A stretch of 64,000 nt of DNA from Actinomyces dentalis DSM 19115 (GTDB taxonomy: Bacteria > Actinomycetota > Actinomycetes > Actinomycetales > Actinomycetaceae). Made by a program: the position numbers and the translations under genes. The stretch covers positions 1 through 64,000 of the forward strand of contig NZ_AUBL01000020.1 of assembly GCF_000429225.1 (NCBI RefSeq), in the 5' to 3' direction. Below the pieces are notes generated by a model that had not been told where the DNA came from, did no database searches, and saw only the letters and a program-made list of their open reading frames with translations. Shown here piece after piece: positions 59,642-64,000 of the stretch; within the stretch, counting starts at the first letter, position 1; each line of letters begins with the position of its first letter.

Positions 59642-60241
59642 ATGAGTGCACCGACCTACCTCCTCGTCGACGGGGAGAATATCGACGCGACCCTGGGCAT
59701 GAGCGTCCTGGGGCGCCGTCCGGAGCCCGAGGAGCGGCCCCGCTGGGATCGCGTCCTGTCATTCTGCGACCGCTTGTCCGACGTCGAGGCCGCCGACCCG
59801 AGCAGGAACACCCGCGCCCTGTTCTTCCTCAACGCCACGTCCGGCCACATGCCCATGAGCTTCGTCCAGGCCCTGCTGGCCATGGACTACCGCCCCCTGC
59901 CCCTGGCCGGCTCGGGGGACCCGGAGGAGAAGGTCGTCGACATCGGCATTCAGCGCACTCTCGACGCCCTGGCCGAGCGCGCCCTGGCCGGTCAGAGCCA
60001 CCACGTCCTGCTGGGTTCGCACGACGGCGACTACATCCCCCAGATCGAGCGCCTGCTCGACGCCGGGGCCAGGGTGGGCGTGCTGTGCTTCCGCGAGTTC
60101 CTCAACGCCCAGCTGGCCGCCCTGGAATCGCGGGGGCTGACCATTTACGATCTTGAAACCGATGTCAACGCCTTCACCAGCGCCCTGCCGCGCGTGCGCA
60201 TCATCCCGCTGACCGAGTTCGATCCGGCGAAGTTCATCTGA
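59642..60241 (+). CDS. NYN-domain (PIN-like) putative ribonuclease
   Basis: A 199-residue protein with the NYN fold. Acidic residues lie in TYLLVDGENIDATLG near the N-terminus, in EEKVVDIGIQRTLDALAERA and in HHVLLGSHDGDYIPQIERLL, followed by GARVGVLCFREFLNAQLAAL. These form the metal site of RNases of this group. The C-terminal 40 residues (GLTIYDLETDVNAFTSALPR) are typical of a short actinobacterial branch. It has GAGGA close to the ATG. It precedes the two-component genes by 78 bases, in the same direction, with no obvious link. Confidence 0.87.
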   Translation: MSAPTYLLVDGENIDATLGMSVLGRRPEPEERPRWDRVLSFCDRLSDVEAADPSRNTRALFFLNATSGHMPMSFVQALLAMDYRPLPLAGSGDPEEKVVDIGIQRTLDALAERALAGQSHHVLLGSHDGDYIPQIERLLDAGARVGVLCFREFLNAQLAALESRGLTIYDLETDVNAFTSALPRVRIIPLTEFDPAKFI

Positions 60242-60319
60242 CCAGCGCCCCCGGTGCCCCGTCGCCGGTCCCACACGCCGTTCAGGAAACGTCCAGCCCG
60301 CGCGGGCACAGTGATCCTC

Positions 60320-61060
60320 ATGGACCGTTATCAGGACAAGCGCACGTCGCCCGAGGCCCACCTTCTCGTGGTCGACGACGAGCCCAATATTCGCGATCTG
60401 CTCGCATCCTCCCTCCGGTTCGCGGGCTTCGAGGTCTCCACCGCCGCCGACGGCAACGGGGCCCTGCGCGGGGCCGAGGCCGAGCCCGACCTCATCGTCC
60501 TGGACGTCATGCTTCCGGACATGGACGGCTTCACGGTCGCCCGCCGCCTGCGCGAGCGGGACGTGACCACCCCCATCCTGTTCCTGACCGCCCGCGACGA
60601 CATGGCGGACAAGATCCAGGGCCTGACCGTCGGCGGGGACGACTACGTCACCAAGCCCTTCGGCCTGGAGGAGGTCGTGGCCCGCATCCGCGCCATTCTG
60701 CGGCGCACCCACGCCGTCGAGGGCGAGGACGACGGCATTGTGCGGGTCGCGGACCTCATTCTGGATGAGGACGCCCACGAGGTCTACCGCGCCGGCGTCG
60801 AGGTGGACCTGTCCCCCACCGAGTTCAAGCTCTTGCGCTATCTCATGCTCAATACGGGCCGCGTCGTCTCCAAGGCCCAGATCCTTGATCACGTGTGGGA
60901 GTACGACTGGAACGGAGACGCCGCCATCGTCGAGTCCTACATCTCCTACCTGCGCCGCAAGATCGATCAGATCACGGGCTCCGACGGCGAGGCCGTCACC
61001 CCGCTCATCCAGACGCGCCGGGGCGTTGGCTACATGCTCCGCGAGCCCAAGGGCGACTGA
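60320..61060 (+). CDS. OmpR-family response regulator
   Basis: A 246-residue regulator starting MDRYQDKRTSPEAHLLVVDD at 60320 (a GTG at 60311 is an alternative). The receiver domain carries the acidic pair in LLVVDDEP, the phospho-acceptor Asp in LIVLDVMLPDMDG, Thr in ILFLTARDD and Lys in YVTKPF. The C-terminal winged helix (YRAGVEVDLSPTEFKLLRYL, NGDAAIVESYISYLRRKID, TRRGVGYMLREPKGD) is OmpR/PhoB-type. It resembles the TrcR/PrrA branch. It is followed one base later by its histidine kinase. The stimulus is not evident. Confidence 0.95.
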   Translation: MDRYQDKRTSPEAHLLVVDDEPNIRDLLASSLRFAGFEVSTAADGNGALRGAEAEPDLIVLDVMLPDMDGFTVARRLRERDVTTPILFLTARDDMADKIQGLTVGGDDYVTKPFGLEEVVARIRAILRRTHAVEGEDDGIVRVADLILDEDAHEVYRAGVEVDLSPTEFKLLRYLMLNTGRVVSKAQILDHVWEYDWNGDAAIVESYISYLRRKIDQITGSDGEAVTPLIQTRRGVGYMLREPKGD

Positions 61061-61061
61061 C

Positions 61062-62699
61062 GTGCGCCCCCGCGGCGTGAGGCGGCCGGGGTCGGCCACG
61101 CCGTCGCGCGCGTCCACCCGCGTCGCGCACTCGCAATCCGGCGGGCGCCGCCCGCCGCCCGACCGGCAGTCCTCCGGGCGGCGCCACCGCCTGCCGCCCG
61201 AGCGCCAGCACCGTCCGATCAAGAAGGGCCGCTGGCACCCCCTGACCGCGGCCCGGCGCACCTGGCACACCCTGCCCCTGCGCAGCCGCCTGGCGCTCAT
61301 CACCACGGGCCTGCTGACGGTGGGGCTGCTGGTCGTGTCCCTGGCGATCACCTCGCTGCTGTACACCCACCTGCTCGGCCAGGTCGACGACCAGCTGCGC
61401 GTGACCTCCCAGGCGATCGGGTCGCGGGCGCTGGAGCAGATCCGCACGGGCAACAACTCCCTCATGCCGTCGACCTACTACGTCGAGGCCCAGTACCTCG
61501 ACGGCCAGACGAGCTACATGATCTCCGACGACACCGCGGCCAAGTACGGCGTCCCCGTCATCGACGTGCCCTCCCTGGAGGAGGCCAAGGCCCAGTTCGC
61601 CGCGGACAAGCAGCTGCGCACCGTGGGCTCCTCCAAGGCCGGCTTCCAGTGGCGGGTCATCTGCCTGCCCTTCATCGACGGCACCGGCAACTACCTGGGC
61701 GTGGTCGCCATCGCCCTGCCGCTGAGCGACATCAGGGAGGCGGTCGAGCGCACCCGCTTCGTGGTGGCGCTGGCGGACGTCGCCGTCATCCTCGTGGGGG
61801 CCATGGCGGCCACCTACCTGGTGCACCGCTCCTTCCGCTCCCTGCGCCAGATCGAGGGGGTGGCCGGGCGGATCGCCGGCGGCGACCTGTCCGCCCGCGT
61901 GCCCGTGACCGAGCCCTCGAGCACGGAGGTCGGTTCGCTCCAGCGGGCGCTGAACATGATGCTCCAGCAGAACGAGAAGGCCTTCTCCGTCCAGGTCGTC
62001 GCCCAGGAGCGCATGACCCGCTTCGTGTCCGACGCCTCGCACGAGCTGCGCACCCCGCTGGCGGCGATCCGCGGCTACGGCGAGCTGTACCGCATGGGCG
62101 GGGTGCCGCCGGAGCGTCAGAACGAGGTCATGGGGCGCATCGAGGACGAGGCCTCCCGCATGGGCCGTCTCGTCGAGGACCTGCTCCAGCTGGCCCGCAT
62201 CGACGAGGGGCGCAAGATGACCATGGAGCGCGTCGACCTGACCGCCGTGTGCTCCGGGGCGCTGACGGATATGACGGTCCTCGCCCCCGATCGCGCCTGC
62301 ACCCTCATCCCCCTGACCGCCGACGGCAAGCCTGCCCCCGCCGTCGTCATCGGGGACCGCGACCGGCTCAGCCAGGTGATCACCAACCTGCTGGGGAATG
62401 TGGTGCGTCACACCCCGCCCGGCACGCCCGCGGAGATCGCCGTGGGCCCCGTGGGCGCGAACGCCGTCGTCGAGGTGCGCGACCACGGCCCCGGCGTGGA
62501 CTCCGCGGAGGCGGACAAGGTCTTCCAGCGCTTCTACCGGGCCGATTCCTCGCGCAACCGGAAGACGGGCGGGTCCGGCCTGGGGCTGGCGATCGTCCTG
62601 GCGATCATCAAGCACCACGGCGGCAGCGTGCGCATTCTCCAGACCCCCGGCGGCGGGGCGACCGTGCACCTGGAGGTTCCGCTGGCACCCACCATGTAA
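61062..62699 (+). CDS. Sensor histidine kinase, partner of the response regulator
   Basis: A 545-residue kinase from GTG 61062; the first 65 residues are a basic Arg/Pro-rich tail and an internal start is possible. Two helices (LALITTGLLTVGLLVVSLAI near 80-100; VVALADVAVILVGAMAATYL near 232-251) flank an extracytoplasmic sensor of about 130 residues. HAMP is at RSLRQIEGVAGRIAGGDLSA and HisKA at VSDASHELRTPLAAIRGYGE (phospho-His). The ATPase boxes are VITNLLGNVVRHTP, VEVRDHGPGVD, VFQRFYRAD and GGSGLGLAIV. All are intact. A hairpin follows the stop directly. Confidence 0.95.
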   Translation: MRPRGVRRPGSATPSRASTRVAHSQSGGRRPPPDRQSSGRRHRLPPERQHRPIKKGRWHPLTAARRTWHTLPLRSRLALITTGLLTVGLLVVSLAITSLLYTHLLGQVDDQLRVTSQAIGSRALEQIRTGNNSLMPSTYYVEAQYLDGQTSYMISDDTAAKYGVPVIDVPSLEEAKAQFAADKQLRTVGSSKAGFQWRVICLPFIDGTGNYLGVVAIALPLSDIREAVERTRFVVALADVAVILVGAMAATYLVHRSFRSLRQIEGVAGRIAGGDLSARVPVTEPSSTEVGSLQRALNMMLQQNEKAFSVQVVAQERMTRFVSDASHELRTPLAAIRGYGELYRMGGVPPERQNEVMGRIEDEASRMGRLVEDLLQLARIDEGRKMTMERVDLTAVCSGALTDMTVLAPDRACTLIPLTADGKPAPAVVIGDRDRLSQVITNLLGNVVRHTPPGTPAEIAVGPVGANAVVEVRDHGPGVDSAEADKVFQRFYRADSSRNRKTGGSGLGLAIVLAIIKHHGGSVRILQTPGGGATVHLEVPLAPTM

Positions 62700-62700
62700 G

Positions 62701-62729
62701 CCCCCGCGATGTGGTTCGCGGCGCGGGGG
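62701..62729 (+). terminator. Hairpin terminator after the histidine kinase gene
   Basis: CCCCCGCG (62701-62708) pairs with CGCGGGGG (62722-62729), starting two bases after the TAA, with a 13-base loop and a short GTGTAGGTTA run after it. It closes the two-component operon. Confidence 0.6.
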
Positions 62730-62860
62730 TGTAGGTTACCAGGACAGCCGATCGGCCCCGCGGCGTCGCCGGAGCCGGTTCGCGCATACACATTCCTTCA
62801 CACGCCCCGCCCGTCCTGAGCCTACGATGGGGGGCGCCTTCACTTCCGAGGAGGCTGTTC

Positions 62861-64000
62861 ATGGGCATTGACGCGCCGCAGTGGCTCCTACCCGCCTATC
62901 TCCGCTCCGTCAAGGCCGTCGGCGGCACGGCGTCCGTCGAGGCCATCCGCGAGGCCGGCGAGCGCCTGGTCGTCATGTGGTCCAGTCCGGACCGGCGTTT
63001 CCACAATTTGAAACACGCCATCGACGTGCTGGCCCGCGTCGACGAGCTGGCCGACGAGTCCCACAACCCCGACATCATGCGCCTGGCCGCCTGGTACCAC
63101 GGATGCGTCTTCTCATCGGCGACCGAGCAGACCTACAAGCGCAACGGCGGGGAGGACGAGGTGGCCTCCGCCGCCTACGCCGCCAAAGACCTCCACGGCC
63201 TGGGCGTGCCCGACGCGGTCACGGACCGGGTCTGCGCCCTCATCCTCAACCTCAAGCGCCACAACCTGGCCCACGACGACATCGACGCCCTGGCCCTCAA
63301 CGACGCGGATCTGGGGACCCTGGCGGTCAATCCGCAGCAGTACAAGCGCTACCGCGAGCTGGTGCGCGAGGAGTACGCGCACATCCCCGACGAGCGCTAC
63401 CTGCGCGGCCGCGCCACCATCATCTCCAAGCTGCTGTCGCGCGAGACCCTATTCTCCTCCCCGCTGGGGGCGCGCTGGGAGCTGCCGGCGCGCCAGAATC
63501 TTCAGGCGGAGCAGCGCCGGATCGCCGACGCCCTGGCGAAGCTGCCGCCCCCGGACCCGCGGGCCGTCGAGGAGCCGGCGCCGGGTGCGGAGGGTTCGAC
63601 GCCGGGTGCGGAGAACGCCCGCGAGGACGCCGGATGCAGCGGCCTGGACCGCTCCGGCGAGGAGGAGGATCCGCCGCAGATGCCGGCCCGGTCCTCCTCC
63701 GTCCCCCCGCCCCAGCGCAACAGGTTCTCGTCCTCGTCCAGCTCCGCGAGCGCGGCCAGCGCGGCGACCCCGGCGCGGGGGCTGCCCCGCACCCTGCCCG
63801 CCTCCTACCCCCCGCCCCGCTCGCGCAGGCGCGACGGCGGGGGGCTGGGGCACACGACCACCATGGAGTCGTGCGCGGAGGACCTGGACCGGCTCCTGGG
63901 CGCGCGCCGCCCCGGCGCGAACGGCCCCGGCGTCGCGGACCGCCAGGCGGCGGTGGAGTCCGAGCGCGCCAAGCTCGCCGAGAAGATGCGCCACAAGACC
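62861..64000 (+). CDS. HD-superfamily-like protein, 3' end beyond the window
   Basis: Starts at ATG 62861 after GAGGAGG and stays open for 380 codons to the window edge. Residues 1-210 look like a predicted metal-dependent phosphohydrolase: SSPDRRFHNLKHAIDVLARV supplies the first His block and MRLAAWYHGCVFSSATEQTY the second. The family normally has His-Asp in the second block, but here it is His-Gly, so metal binding may be altered. LNDADLGTLAVNPQQYKRYR and the REEYAHIPDERYLRGRATII helix complete the fold. From about residue 225 the chain is a long Ser/Pro/Arg-rich low-complexity tail and then a new helical part. Confidence 0.78.
   Translation, partial: MGIDAPQWLLPAYLRSVKAVGGTASVEAIREAGERLVVMWSSPDRRFHNLKHAIDVLARVDELADESHNPDIMRLAAWYHGCVFSSATEQTYKRNGGEDEVASAAYAAKDLHGLGVPDAVTDRVCALILNLKRHNLAHDDIDALALNDADLGTLAVNPQQYKRYRELVREEYAHIPDERYLRGRATIISKLLSRETLFSSPLGARWELPARQNLQAEQRRIADALAKLPPPDPRAVEEPAPGAEGSTPGAENAREDAGCSGLDRSGEEEDPPQMPARSSSVPPPQRNRFSSSSSSASAASAATPARGLPRTLPASYPPPRSRRRDGGGLGHTTTMESCAEDLDRLLGARRPGANGPGVADRQAAVESERAKLAEKMRHKT

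Noticed and set aside
1-64000. tRNA, rRNA, tmRNA or other standard RNA genes
   Set aside because: No cloverleaf-like sequence with a T-loop GGTTCGAATCC-type motif or rRNA motif was noticed in the intergenic regions by eye; a covariance-model search would be needed to exclude small RNAs.

Overview
The window is very GC-rich and densely coded, with ATGA/GTGA overlaps, frequent GTG starts, class Ib nrdHIE, an IdeR/DtxR-like iron box, XPB-type helicase and type VII secretion-like genes. This points to a high-GC actinomycete. Actinomyces or another member of the Actinomycetaceae is my best guess, from gene style rather than any database match.

Layout. 1-3000: the 5' end of an IS256-family transposase, a small lipoprotein, dispersed repeats and a decayed transketolase N-subunit gene. 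3102-8260: an iron-siderophore operon (binding lipoprotein, two FecCD permeases, ATPase, siderophore-interacting reductase) behind a candidate iron box. 8318-15376: DsbA-like thioredoxin, NfeD/flotillin pair, amino-acid permease, two CrcB fluoride-channel subunits with a DUF2079 membrane protein. 15377-18134: a gene-poor island of dispersed repeats, a MITE-like element, a two-repeat CRISPR-like remnant and a Phd/VapC toxin-antitoxin pair. 18269-25185: serine deaminase, a hipA gene with a frameshift at a G7 tract, yefM/yoeB remnants, a GH13 glucosidase and a membrane protein. 25186-26104: a second MITE-like copy. 26105-30420: a DUF4956 / VTC-domain / carbohydrate-binding lipoprotein operon and a NiaR-type regulator. 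30534-34392: nrdHIE behind DnaA-box-like and NrdR-box-like sites, followed by an atypical low-GC gene where nrdF might be expected.

34754-46453 is the most interesting block. A long co-directional operon holds a cytosolic FtsK/SpoIIIE ATPase, a tail-anchored coiled-coil protein, a coiled-coil membrane protein, a proline-rich repeat protein, two proteins of unknown function and a Ycf46-type AAA+ ATPase. It is flanked by a divergent LRV-domain membrane protein and by three small helical, ESX-sized proteins. The parts resemble a stripped-down or novel type VII-like export or envelope machine with no recognisable membrane pore or mycosin.

46630-64000: a MacB/FtsX-type ABC exporter, an unknown protein with a GH3 lipoprotein, another repeat cluster, a GRP-type sugar transporter, XPB helicase, a glutamine amidotransferase, a PspA module with a Trp-rich coiled-coil partner, an NYN-domain protein, an OmpR-type two-component system and an HD-like protein cut by the window edge. 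I saw no tRNA or rRNA gene.
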